A stretch of 64,000 bases of DNA from Acestrorhynchus altus. Lineage: Eukaryota > Chordata > Actinopteri > Characiformes > Acestrorhynchidae. The DNA lies in assembly GCA_034509495.1 (NCBI GenBank), contig CM067521.1:16212704-16276703 (forward strand), given 5' to 3'. Positions 1 to 12,343 of the stretch are shown in pieces. The translations under genes and the position numbers were made by a program. The notes beneath the pieces were generated by a model. The model saw only the letters and a list, made by a program, of their open reading frames with translations, had not been told where the DNA came from and did no database searches. Each line of letters starts with the position of its first letter. The stretch's first letter is position 1.

Positions 1-1693
1 TCTACCCACACTTCCTTCCGATCGACGTATTGGGCGCCCCTGCACTATACAAACTGGTTACGTTAATAAATGTACATTTATTCTCATATACATGTAATAT
101 GCTGTTCGTTATTTTGCTCGTTACTTTAGAAAGCAAAGGAACAGGCAAAGGTTGTTTTGAAGGCCATATGCTGTCATTTGCTTGATGACCTTGAAGAACA
201 TTGTGCTTGAAAGGGTTCAACCATTTGAAGTTCTATAGAACATAAGGGTCCTGCTTAGTGGAAGGGACTGCAGATATTGTTGACATCTGCAGTATGTGTG
301 GGCAGGACTCAACTATGGTAAGCTGAATGGGTGGAGATATGTAAACTGATGAGTGAATTATGAATGCTGTGCATCAGCTTCATTTCCGTATATCATTGGT
401 ATAAACTGGTGAAGGAGTTATATCTGCTGATGCTGATATTCTGGTGATTGTTTATGCTCTCTCTGCCCAGTTATGTTCAGTTCTGTCAGTCACTTTGTCG
501 TAATTTCTGATGAATCTCTCATTAATGAGGTTGTGAATACTTTTGCTGACAAATGCAGTGCAGTCTCTCTTTTTTATTCATTTTGTTTTATTTTTTATTG
601 ATTATGAGCTTCCTTCTTTGCAGTGGAACTGAAGAACCACGTTTCTTTGTGACCTGTAATTCAGTCACAGCACATCTGCATGTGCACAGCTGCCCTTCAC
701 CTGATAATCTTCTGACCTTGGTTCAAATTCCACCCTGCTTTGATTGGCTTGGTTGATCTGTTTGGGAGGTTTCTCTAGAGGGCCGAGACTGAAATTAAAA
801 CCGGTTTATTAACCTTGATGTGACTCCTCATCTCTGCCTCTTAATTCTGGAGCAACTCTTCTGTGATGTCTGGATTAAGCACTGCTACTGTATGGAACAT
901 TGTTTTAAATGATCTGTAAAGCATGATGAGCATCTATAGGAAAGGTCATACACACTTCACTGTAGTTGTCAGTAGACTGAATGTTGACCATGTATAATAA
1001 ATATCTAGATGTGCAGTAACAGAGGTAGAGAAGCAGGATATTTGATGATGCATTTCTTTAATTTTATTGCATTTTTTGTAGGATTAGCACGAGCATTCCC
1101 AACCATAAAACAAATAAAGTTAAGCACATACCTAAAACAAACACCATTTTCTTAAGATACTATTATTGATTTTCTTCTGTAGACTTTTGTAAAGCCTTCT
1201 CTGGATATTGCTGCTTCTAATAAATGTTACAGTACATTTTCTTTCCTCATAATTCAGCTACATTTGTGCAAAATATATGTGAACAGTTAAAAAAAATGTT
1301 TACTAACACAACAGTCCTACTTGGGGGAAATATGATAATTGTGGCTTGGTGCTTATGTAGAAACTCACAGTACTCTTAAAAATAAATCCTATTATATATT
1401 GATTCTGCAATTTAATGTAAATTATACATTAATTATACATCAGTTCAGTATATTAAACCAGCCATTTTACAGGTTGTAATGTAAATGAGTAAGCTTGTTA
1501 TAACCAAAAAGATGTTGAAAAATTGCTTTTTTCCCCTTTAGTATGAAAGTAAGAAAAATAAAGTAGACCCAAGACAAATTAATCTGCGTTCTGAATTTGG
1601 CCCAAGATCCACAGTTTCTTAATTTGTATGTATTGGCATTAACCAATATGTACAAGGGAACAGAATGTGATCCAAGTCCTCTTTGAATTGCAG
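1..1693. other. smarcd1 first intron (partial), no exon seen
   Basis: This AT-rich stretch ends in a splice acceptor (CAG at 1691-1693) that opens the first smarcd1 exon in the window. The 60-90 residue open frames here have no recognisable domain and no supported splice signals. The missing smarcd1 exon 1, which should encode roughly 60 Ala/Gly/Pro-rich residues, was not found here on either strand and probably lies upstream of the window. Confidence 0.7.
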
Positions 1694-4600
1694 AGACCAG
1701 GAATGCCACCTGCCAATCGTATGACTCCTCAGGGCCCATCGATGGGGCCCCCAGGCTATGGTGCCAGCCCGGTGTCTCGCCCAGGCATGCCAGTTATGGA
1801 TCCCTCCCGCAAAAGGCCTGCTCCAACACAAATCCAGCAAGTCCAACAGCAGAACCGAAACCAACAGTAAGTACCAGACAGGACATCATGTATAAACATT
1901 TGCAGACATATTTATTAATGTTTACGCTTTGTTTGTTTTAACTGCAGACTAACCATTAATGTGCAAATTGTGGTATTTGTTTTTCTCCTTTTAGTGCCAA
2001 GAAGAAGAAAATGGCAGATAAAATTCTACCTCAGAGAGTAAGTAGATTTGAAAGTGAAATTGGTCACCCTTTGTATTAATTGTCTAACTGTATTCGCCGC
2101 ATTCCAAATTATTATGCAAATTATAATTTTCTCTGATTTTCCTAAATGGTCTATGCAAATGATGGTATAATTTAAGTCAACTGTTAGTATAAATCAAATT
2201 TTATTGAACAAGCCTCTCAGTAATAAGTGTGTTTTTTCCTTCAAAAAAAACCCTTCAAATGCACAGTGTAGTTTTAAAACATGTTATAGATTGTAAAGTG
2301 AACTGAAAATGGTAATTTTATGAATTTGCAGCATGAATCAAAAACACCTTAACAGGCCAAGATGCATGTTAACAAAACTCCTTCTTTGAAATCACCTTCA
2401 CAATTCATTCATTCTTTGAATTGGAGTTTTTGGACAGTTTCTGCTTGAACTTCTTTGCTGGATGCCAGAATAGCCTCCCAGAGCTGCTGTTTTGATGTGA
2501 ACTGCCTTCCATCTTCATAGATTTTTTGCTTGAGGATACTCAAAGGTTCTCAATAGGGTGTAGGTCAGAGGAGGATGGTGGCCACACCATAAGTTTCTGT
2601 CCTTATGTCCCCATAGCAGCCTATGACGCAGAGGTATTCTTTGCTGCATGAGATGGTACATTGTCATGTATGAAGATGATTTTGCTACAGAAGACACTAT
2701 TATTATTTTTGTACCATGGAAGAAAGTAGTACAACTCTCTGTACTTTGCCGAGGTCATTTTTGCACTTTCAGTGACCCTAAAAAGGGGCGTGCCAACTCG
2801 CTCTCCATGAGTCTGGCCCAAAATATGACTCCTTGCTGATTTTGCGTTCTTTGTTGGGGCATGGTGACCATTCACCAACCATCCACTACTCCATCCATCT
2901 GGACCATCCAGCATTGCACAGCACTCATCAGTAAACAAGGCTGTTTGAAAATTAATCTTCATGTATGTCTGGGCCCACTGCAACCATTTCTGCTTCTGAG
3001 CATTGGTTAGGGGTTGCCAAGTAGTTGGTTTATGCACAACAGCAGGCCTCTGGAGGATCCAGGCACCAGCAGCTTCAAATATGTTTGCTGTTTTGTATTG
3101 GCATTTTAGCAGCTGCTCTCTTAATCTGATGAATCTGTCAGAAACCTTCCTTATTATGCCTTTATCTGAATGAACGGTCTGTGCTCTGAATCTGCCACAA
3201 ATCTCTTTACAGTATAATGGTCACATTTAAGTTTCAATAATAATAAAAAAAAATTGTACCTTGTCCAAGGTATTACACTGACACATTTCAGCATCAAAGA
3301 AATCCTTTTTATTTGCCATATTGCTTGAAACCTGAGGCCTGATTAATAATGCGGGACATCCTTTTTAAGTAGTTTTTCTTTAATTAGGCTCATCTGGCAA
3401 ACTAATTATTACAGGTGTCTGAGACTGATTTCAGTGATCCAAAGAGCCCTAAGACGCTACCATTTATGAGTTTAATCGAAAAACAAAAAAAATGTAATCT
3501 TAATGACACTTAAATTCAATTTGCTGGATAATAAGGAATGAGATGTAGTGATGTAATAATGGAGGAGCTACTGGAGATTTAGCCATAGTTAGAGATGCCT
3601 CACAGTATTCTCAGTAGTTCTAATGAGTATTCTTCTAACACATGGGAATAAAAGCACCTAATATCACAGTGAGTTATTTCAGGGTAGATCTGTTTAGATC
3701 TAATCTGGGTCACTCATCTTTTCCGGTTTTCCTTTTTCTTTCTCCCATCACTGCAGATCAGAGAGCTAGTCCCAGAGTCTCAGGCTTACATGGATCTGCT
3801 TGCTTTTGAAAGGAAGTTAGATCAGACCATTATGCGCAAGAGGCTTGATATCCAGGAGGCATTAAAGAGACCCATCAAGGTAAACATAATCTAATTCTCA
3901 GTGATTTCTTTTGTTCATGTAGCTCGTTTTTTGTGGTTTAGGCAAGTAAGTGAGAATGTAAATGTAGTTCATTTACATGTACACTGTACTGCCGAACTTA
4001 TCAAGTGTGTAACAGAACATATAAAATGCTTCAGATTGTATTGCAATGTGTTCACAATTTGTAGCAGCATCATGTTGAAATAAGTCCCTTTTTAATGTCC
4101 TTGTTTTGTAAAAGAAAAGAAAATGTTTTGCAGGTGAAGGACACATTCCTGATTATAAGAGCTGTATTTATTCTTTTTATCCAGCAAAAGAGAAAGCTGC
4201 GCATTTTTATCTCCAACACTTTCAACCCTGCCAAGCCCGACGCTGAGGATGGTGAGGGAACCGTAGCATCGTGGGAACTACGAGTGGAAGGCAGACTGCT
4301 TGAAGATGTAAGTTCATTCATTGGCGTTGAGCTGGGCTTTTGTGTTTCTTTGTTAAAGGCTCATCCACCAGTTTCTGAAGATTGGCTGTTGATGTTACTG
4401 CATATCATTTGGGGGGAAATAAGTCATTAAGAATTACTTTTACGAATATATTTTTTCTAATGTTTACTCAAGTGTAGAGCAATGTTTCAAATGTTCAAAT
4501 AAAAATGACCTGCATTTCAAGTAAGCTTGCAAATACCTTGCATGATATTTTCACAGGGATTTGATTTTGACAATCGCAATTTAATGAGGTTTGCAGGTTA

Positions 4601-7600
4601 ATTTGCTTAACGAAGGCAGCAGGCGTTTAATGGTTGGTGTAAGACAATGCACATTTTTATTATATAATATATGATGTTATTTGATCATCTTTGTCCTCTA
4701 TGGCATTGATGCTCTTCATTTCCAGTTCAGTTATTAATTTATAATAATTGAGGTCTAAACCTCTTTACAGATTTCCTGCTTACACATACTTTGAGTACTT
4801 TGGTGTCTAGAACATGGGCAGGCTTGCCATCTAGATGGAGGTTATAGACTTTGTCGTGGAAGTGTTCTCTAAACGCCCTTCTTATGAATAAATGTTCATT
4901 CTAAGACGACTCTGTTTTAGACCGCCGTTTCCAAATATGAGGCCACCAAGCAGAAGAGGAAGTTCTCTTCTTTCTTCAAGTCTTTAGTGATTGAGTTGGA
5001 CAAAGACCTGTATGGGCCTGACAATCATTTGGTAGAGGTAAGATATTGATATTGATGACTTGGGTTATTTAGCCGTTTATAGAACTTGGACACTTCTCTG
5101 CAGATTTCGTTTACTGTTATCACATCATCTGATTGATTCCACAGTGGCACAGAACGCCCACTACTCAGGAGACTGATGGCTTCCAGGTGAAAAGGCCAGG
5201 AGATGTGGGTGTGCGCTGTACTGTCCTGCTAATGCTCGACTACCAAGTAAGCCCGCTCTTGAGCACCAGCCTGAACGTTTCAGTTGATAGATTTGTAGCT
5301 TTGTGTGGTCTGTTCACTTAATTTATGTAACCTGTATTTATATAGGTTTATATTTATATAGGTTTTTTGGTAGTAAGATTGTCAATACTGTTTAAGGGGA
5401 TTCTCTGAATATTTCATTTCAAGGCTGTAATTAGGACCACTAGGTGTCACCACATCACTGACATGCTTTACAGCACAGGGGCCTTAAGTTGATTATAACT
5501 AAATTATATTGAAGATTATACAGTTTAGTTTTTTACAAATTTAGTTACTGAATGGCAGGTTGTAACATTTTAAACCAAATAAAAGCCTCGGGTTCAAGGG
5601 GAATGTGTAATAGTGGGGGGGCACTTGCTTTTTTTTTTAAACGTTAAAGTATTTTCGGTCTTCTCCAGCCACCTCAGTTTAAGCTGGACCCCAGACTGGC
5701 CCGCATGCTGGGCATCCACACTCAGACCAGACCAGTCATCATCCAGGCCCTGTGGCAATATGTGAAGACCCACAAACTCCAGGATCCCCATGAGCGCGAG
5801 TTCATCAATTGTGACAAGTACCTCCAACAGGTACACGTACATTTTGTGTTGGATGACGGTCTTGTGATATCTAATAATTCTGTTATGGTAAGTTGTTTTG
5901 TAACTTTTGATCATTTCTTGCAGATCTTTGAGACCCAAAGGATGAAATTCTCTGAGATTCCACAGCGCCTGCATGCTCTACTGATGCCTCCTGAGCCTAT
6001 CATCATTAACCATGTGATAAGGTAGTATGTTGTCATTTTGGGTCAGAGTTATGGAGGACTATGTATTGGTCCTCAAGCACGTCCAGGTGTCAGTATTATT
6101 AATGATGTGCTCCAATATAAGTTTGCTCGAATGTGCAATCTTAGTTTTGTGATCCCTCTAAAATTCAACTTTTGTCCACTTGTCTTTTCCAGCGTGGACC
6201 CAAATGACCAGAAGAAGACAGCCTGCTATGACATTGATGTTGAGGTAGATGACACCCTTAAGACCCAGATGAACTCCTTCTTGCTGTCCACTGCCAGTCA
6301 GCAGGAGATTGCAGGTTTGGATAACAAGGTATGCCAGCAGTTTTTCACTGGGCTCAACTTGCCATACCAATTTGGCCTTTCTTTAAAATTACTCTGGTCT
6401 TCATGTCTTGGCAATTTCTTCAACTTCTGACACACCAACTACAAGAAATGTTTAGTTAATGTCCAGCATACGTCCTAGACCTTCACATGTACCATTTTTA
6501 TAGGTTAATTAATGTTTTGACTCACCAGTGTACATAGACAGTACATGAAGAAAGCAGGAAGGACCTTATTATGGAGACCTTAAGTTATGTTTTCTGCCAA
6601 AATGAGGAATAAATGAACTGGTAGTAGACTTGCATTGGCGGACCATGTGTGGTGTTCTGATCAACTCCTTGACGAGCATACATTCTGATTCATACGTCAT
6701 GTCACTGGCCTTTTAGCATTTTGTATTAGAAGGTCATGCTGACTGGCTAGATGTTCCCAAAACCAAGCAAGAGGTCACTAAGGGTAATTTAAGTGCTTTT
6801 GGCACACACCATGAAGAACTATTCAAGAAAGATTCATTGTTGAGAAATCTTCTGCTTCAAATGTTGCAAGTGACCTTTGCTTTGTAGTGCTGCTAGTGGG
6901 ATTTCTCTGTTGTGTAAAAGCTAAATCGATTCAGTAAGCAGTGAAGGATATGCTGACATTTATTATAAAAAAAGAAATTTAAGACCCAGAACTATGAAAG
7001 CTTTAGTGTAGTGGTTAGTAAGTAAATCATTAGCTTGTAGATGCCTTCTGATACTGCATCTCCCATGGATGTGCATGCATCATGAACGTGGCTTGCTTTG
7101 TGTCATAACTATAGTATTGAAAGGACACTCATACACAATCTCATCTTTAGTCCACTGTGATTTATAAAGACCTTTCTCACTGGTGCTTATATACTGTAAG
7201 AGATGTAATCACCGAAGAGTCCTCTGGGCTGCAGCACCACCAAGTCTGATTTGGTTTAATACTAATTTGCTCTGGCCTGAAATCCATATCTGTGCCACTT
7301 ACTGTCCCTCTTCTGAATTAGCCGTCCTTTTTAATGAAGTGCCCATTTCTGGAATAAGAATGAACAAAACTACAGGATGTAAGTCTTATTGTGCCTGCAG
7401 CTCTGGGGTTCAGCCCATTCTGTCTCTTTGTTCTTTCTAGTTCAGCAGCCCCAGACGCTGCAGGGGAGTGTGCTCCTGCTGTTTTCTTTAGGGCTGAAAG
7501 TCTGCAGCCTTGTTTAGCTGCACGTCCTGTTACTTTCTAGTATATATCAAAGTGTTGTGCATCTTCCGGGGAAGCAAGTTGGAATTTCTTCTTCTTCTTT

Positions 7601-9771
7601 ATTTGGAAACATGTGGAGTTGCACAATGGAAATTAATGTGTCAAGGGTGTGTTGTGTGAAAATCTGTTTCTTTCTTCCTGCTGATGTTTAGCATTGTCTT
7701 AAGTTTTTTATCTTGAGTTTGAGTGTCATCAGTGGTGTGGTAATGATTTATCAAAGCCGTGGCCTCAGTCATCTTTGTTTCAGTCATAGCCCCATGACAC
7801 AGTGGCTAGTTCTGCTATTTTGCAACTCCTGTTCAGCTGAATTATTAAAACAAAGACTCTCAAGACAAGTGAACTTTGTACATGTGCTCCCTGTGCAAAC
7901 AAGTTCACTTGCAAGGGGTTTTATGCCTCTAAGCTAATCTATATGGGAAACATTCCTGGCCACAGTCCCAGGCATAGATTCATTTGAATCCTGAATTGAG
8001 TTGCATGTTTATGCTTTTTCACCTTTGAAAATCCTTTTAAAATGAGCAGAACAGAATTGTTCTCCTATTGTAGGAAATAACATGTTAATATGTTCCTTTA
8101 GCCACAACAGAACTGTAATGTTTACTTTTGTCCCTTTGCATTCACCAGTTTTCCATGTTTAGTCCTTGTTCCCTTTGACCTGGTTTCATCACCAGTCTGC
8201 CAATAGGGATCTTGCCATTTCTTCAGTTCATTAGTCATCAACCTTTCTAATCAGTTTGTATTTCTTTCAAGTCTTTGTCAAATGATTACAGGACTACTAT
8301 TTTTTTTTTTTTCCTGCTTTGATTTTGATTTTCTCCCATGTTGGCTTCACCTTTAGATTCATGAGACCATTGAAACCATCAATCAGTTGAAGACCCAGAG
8401 GGAGTTTATGTTGAGCTTTGCCCGTGATCCTCAAGGATTCATCAATGACTGGCTGCAGTCGCAGTGCAGGGATCTGAAGGTGAGCTCATTGAAAACTAGA
8501 CTTAAGCCCTGTTTGCATGGAATTAGATGTAGTGATGTGATGTAGTTTTAGTACAGAACGTCTGTAAACTGTATTACCAATTTGCACTGAATAAGGAATT
8601 TTGGCAAGAGTGGCTCGTTTTGGTGTGATAACCAAATGTGATAACCAGTCTTAACCCATGAGAGAAATAAAATTTGTTTGAAAAAAAGCTACTTATTGAA
8701 GTTGGTTTAAAGTGTGCACACTATGCTATGTACATGTCCACACTGGGTATTAACCAAGGTGAATGCATGCTAGCACCCAGCAGTTTTGTTTATGCCTGCA
8801 CTGGGCGTATACTTTTGCCTCAGATTTGACATGAAAAGCCATGCACAACGAAAGTACAGTATTGAAGTCCCACAAAACACTCCTTTTCCAGAGGACATGA
8901 GGGATATCTACCCACACGTTCATCTGCACAGATTTAATACAACCTGAGTTTAGTTTTACGGGGGTTAAAATACCCCAGATGTAACTTAACTAAACTCACT
9001 CAGAACCTCGGGTTAATAAAATACTTTAACCTAGGTCCCCATATAAAACAAATCCTGTCCCAGTACAATTTAAACTTATGACACACTGATTGAGAGAATA
9101 AAGTCATAAACACTTGGTGTTTGAGTATTATTTCTGCACTACTTTTCGACAAATTGTAAGTAAATGCTAGAAGCAGTGATCTTACATCAGCAATACACTC
9201 TTTGTGATCTTGAAGATTTGTGATTCTGAATCACTTAACCTTCACCGGAACCCTTCATTAGTCTGCACGGCTGTATTGTTTGCTCAGCTGTTTCTTGGTA
9301 GTGGGCCAGTGCCTGACTGACTGGACTTCTAATGACATGAGAAGGGGGCATGCGTGAGAGTGATTCATGACTAAAGGTTGCTGAGGTTTTTACATCAACG
9401 GACTGCATGTTCCAGATAATGGGTTTTAAGGTTCTGCTGTTAAATGATACTGTTCTGTACAGACAATGACCGATGTGGTTGGAAACCCAGAAGAAGAGAG
9501 ACGAGCAGAGTTCTACTTCCAGCCATGGGCTCAAGAAGCTGTATGTCGCTACTTCTACTCCAAGGTAAAGCTCTGATCATGATTTTAAAGTTCCTCCTTC
9601 TTCCAGTGGAAGTAATGCCTCAGATCATTTGAAGTTAAACCTGAAGTCAATCTTCACTGCAAAGGTGGAAAAAGTGGTCTATTGTCTTTGAACTTGAAAC
9701 TATGTTTTAACCAATAGGTCCAGCAGAGAAGGCAGGAGCTGGAGCAAGCCTTGGGCATCAGGAACACTTAA
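1694..9771 (+). CDS. smarcd1: SMARCD1 / BAF60a, SWI/SNF complex subunit (5' exon missing)
   Basis: Coding exons: 1694-1866, 1995-2037, 3757-3879, 4185-4307, 4921-5037, 5145-5246, 5669-5830, 5924-6021, 6193-6328, 8357-8479, 9463-9564, 9718-9771 (stop TAA 9769-9771). All introns are GT-AG and phase holds throughout, giving 451 residues. Human SMARCD1 has 515, so about 64 N-terminal residues lie upstream. The product is an accessory subunit of nuclear BAF/PBAF remodellers that links the complex to transcription factors. Visible landmarks are a Pro/Met-rich N-terminus, the basic NHAKKKKMADK-like segment, the conserved RKLRIFISNTFNPAK block, and a SWIB/MDM2-like domain at about residues 228-310 of the window part (exons 8-9). 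A helical region (HETIETINQLKTQREF) and the C-terminus ending in LGIRNT follow. Near-identity to the human protein makes the D1 paralogue much more likely than D2 or D3, and gpd1 and cox14 as neighbours agree. The ORF is intact. Confidence 0.97.
2091..3547 (-). mobile_element. Tc1/mariner-like element in smarcd1 intron 3
   Basis: A decayed DNA transposon of about 1.45 kb. Its ends carry imperfect inverted repeats: CATTCC..TTATTATGCAAATT near 2099-2121 matches the reverse complement of 3516-3538. TA dinucleotides at 2091-2092 and 3546-3547 are possible target duplications, though the exact ends are uncertain. The minus strand encodes transposase fragments, described separately. Confidence 0.75.
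2515..3037 (-). pseudogene. Tc1/mariner transposase remnant
   Basis: The minus-strand frame 3037-2621 has the first catalytic Asp context (FTDECCAMLDGPDGW) and the second (IHDNVPSHAA). Both are typical of the DDE/D transposases of the Tc1/mariner superfamily. The continuation lies in a different frame (about 2640-2515) and resembles the block that contains the third acidic residue (DLHPIENLW-like), so a frameshift breaks the gene. The N-terminal DNA-binding part is only weakly visible upstream (3040-3300). The copy is almost certainly inactive. Confidence 0.8.
6329..8356. other. smarcd1 intron between exons 10 and 11
   Basis: A 2.0 kb intron. I see no recognisable transposon, RNA gene or tandem repeat in it beyond short T-runs near the 3' end (8301-8315). 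Confidence 0.6.
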
Positions 9772-11170
9772 GCAGGAACGGACATCCGGAAGGACCAAAG
9801 GCAGAAGAGGCTGCTGGATAGTGATGTTTGCCAGTGCTGCAGAACTGGGCTGCCATCTCTGGTTAATAATGACAAGGACATTTAAACTACAGTTTATTTG
9901 CCTGCTTTCCTGGTGCAGTTGGGTAGGAGGGCACACTAGTCCCTTCTCCTGCTGAGCAAGAATGTTCTGACTTGGTTTGGTGCCCCACGTACCTTGAACC
10001 TATTGCATTTTTAATGGCCTCTTTCTATAATTTGTCTCCTTTACCCCTTTAGAGAGTGAAAGCGGTAGCCTTCTCCTGCGTCTGGTTGTTTCCATCATTT
10101 TGAAGTAAATGCTGTTACAGAGGCTATGTTCTAAAATGAAGATAGGATATTTCTCCTTTCAGAGGTTTCTACTAGTCAAAGAATCATGAGATCTCGGATT
10201 TGACCACGGTTATAAGTTATGTCTAGAACTCTGGATGTGCTAGGTAGTTTAAAGGAATTCTGAAAGCACAGATTTTCACTTTTAGTTGTAAGAATCATGT
10301 GCAGCAACTTCACCATTGTGGAAATAACTGTTTAGGGGCCATGCCTCCATGCCTTTCCTCATAGTAAGATGAATGTTGTATGAGGCGTGTTAACAGTAAG
10401 TCTCCATATATATATATTTTTTTTTCTTACCCTAAATCCCTCATGACACTGACGTTTATTCTTCTGTTACTGTATTGTAACACCCGTTTGTTTTCTTTAT
10501 TTAAAGAGAATCTTTCCTTTTTTGCGAACAGGTGCTACGTAGATTCCAGTGGGTTTCAAAACTGTTGGGTTTGCCTGAAAAATAATGCAACAGGAAAATC
10601 TCTATGGGGCCATTTTTCTCATTTTCGTTATTGCAGAGGATAGATATTTGTCTTGGATATGGAGTATATTAAGATTAGTTAGCTGTAGATTTAATAAAGG
10701 AAGTAGTTTATAGTACCTCAACTCTACAAAGTTATGAAATTGTAAGCGGATGCTTAGAGCTAGTTAATTGGCATTAAATATTACATTGGTCAATACAGAA
10801 AGCCACACTACATCGGCTACATCATGGTCCACGCTCAGGTAATATGTGCCACTTAAACATTTCGGTTTGTTTTTAACCATTTCACTCACATCTACATGAA
10901 GGACAGATAAGGACCCATGAATGCAGCATGGTCACTATGGTGTAGCCATGCCTTTAAGATCTGTAGACCTTTTGGAAAGGATTTGAGGTGGTTATGGCTT
11001 AAAACTGAAGAGTTCTCAGTACTTTTTAACATTTATGTGCATTGCTTCTTCATTTGGTCGGCGTAAGAAACCATTAAAGCTCTAATTTCCTTTTTTTATT
11101 TTAATTCTTTTATGGACCAAATTTGTTTGAAATTGTCAACCCTTACAATAAAGACTCTTGTATTGACTTT
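9772..11170 (+). terminator. smarcd1 3'UTR and polyadenylation signals
   Basis: AATAAA hexamers lie at 10693-10698 and 11147-11152. The second is followed by a TTG/TGT-rich stretch (11157-11185) and fits as the distal cleavage site. The 3'UTR would be about 0.9 or 1.4 kb long depending on which is used. No competing gene lies between the stop codon and these signals. Confidence 0.6.
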
Positions 11171-11789
11171 GGTTCTGTCCATTTGTCACTATTAGTGGTG
11201 GAAGAGACGTTCTTAAATGAATGCAGTTTGGTGCTTGAGTATTGGAAAGCCTGGCCTTTGGTTGATCATTACTGAATTTAAACAGCCCTTTGGCACAAAG
11301 TGTGACACTTTCTGGAATATTTACTCAACTGTTCTTATTGTTAAACCATGCATTCGGATGTATATCATACTGAAATTTAAGAATTCTTCTGTTCAAGGAA
11401 CAGTACTGCCTGATATTCCTGTCAAACATCTATATAATTGGGATTTTAAATGTACTTTAATTGTATTTGTTTTTATGGTGAGACGAGGTGGACTCAGCAG
11501 GCTGCCTTATATAGTGTTAAAGGTTTGTGGCCTTTGTTTATGGTTACTTTTTGCATCTAGCATTTAGCATCTTCCCCCCTCTCCTGATATCTAGCCAGTC
11601 AATTCCCATTTATTTATATTGATGTCCCAAGTGAATATGAATGTTTTGGGAAAGGGTCACTGACAAATGGTTTATTAAACTTTGTCTTTGATGTTCTTAG
11701 ATTTTGTGTTTAATTATATTGACCTGAATAGAGATCTCTCTTGAAGCAGTTGTTCATTCTCATGTGAATAGACCAACAAGCTTGATTTG

Positions 11790-11965
11790 GCTCTTCAGGG
11801 CTCGTTTTAGTTTAGTGGTAAAGCTGGTCTACCAGTATGACCAGTTTGGTTCAGTTGGACAACTTGTTATAGACTACCTAGTCCATGTAACTCCATGCTG
11901 TTTGAGTGACCAGCTTGACTATTACAGGCTGTCTTTTCATTTGAGTTGGAAGGTTGAGGTGGTTA
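11790..11965. repeat. CTGGTC/ACCAG-rich dispersed repeat
   Basis: This stretch is made of degenerate CTGGT/GACCAG words (for example AGCTGGTCTACCAGTATGAC at 11821-11840). A related block lies at 20740-20900. Both look like copies of a short fish dispersed repeat with internal dyad symmetry; the class is unknown to me. Confidence 0.45.
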
Positions 11966-12119
11966 ACTAACATCACTGGGTGAAACACCCTTACCCAGTT
12001 TAGATCTCAATCAGCCAGTAAAAACTAGTGTTGAGCTGAATTTGGATGTGCTGTTATATTTAGTATGTTAATGAAGATTTTTGAGTGTAATTATACTAGA
12101 ATAACTGGACAGCTCCTTT

Positions 12120-12343
12120 TAATGAGATGACTACAGCCCCCTCAGCTGTAGCATCCTAACCCCCCCCCCCTGCAGTGCTGTATTACATAAATGAGTGAGA
12201 GTGTGGAAGTGGGTGTGGACTGCACTGCCCCCTCCCTTCGCTAGACTATAAATAAGGCTTTGCTCCACAGCACTGCTGCTCTCAGAAGCACAGAAGTGCC
12301 TCCACGCTCCAGCCAGCCTGCAGATACCCTCTTACAAGGTATA
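12120..12343 (+). promoter_or_regulatory. gpd1 core promoter and 5'UTR
   Basis: A TATA box (TATAAATA) sits at 12247-12254, 90 bp before the ATG. Transcription is expected to start near 12278-12290. Upstream are a palindromic PAR-bZIP/C/EBP-type D-box (TTACATAA, 12183-12190), a KLF-like GGGTGTGG (12211-12218), a CAGCTG E-box (about 12143) and a C-run near 12160-12172. A TATA-type promoter suits a tissue-regulated metabolic gene. The factor sites are motif matches only. Confidence 0.7.

Noticed and set aside
7183..7440. 85-codon frame in smarcd1 intron 10
   Set aside because: Intronic, no recognisable motif and no supporting splice signals.
11217..11567. 116-codon plus-strand open frame after smarcd1
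   Set aside because: No domain, splice partner or promoter; AT-rich composition and position just after a polyadenylation signal suggest chance.
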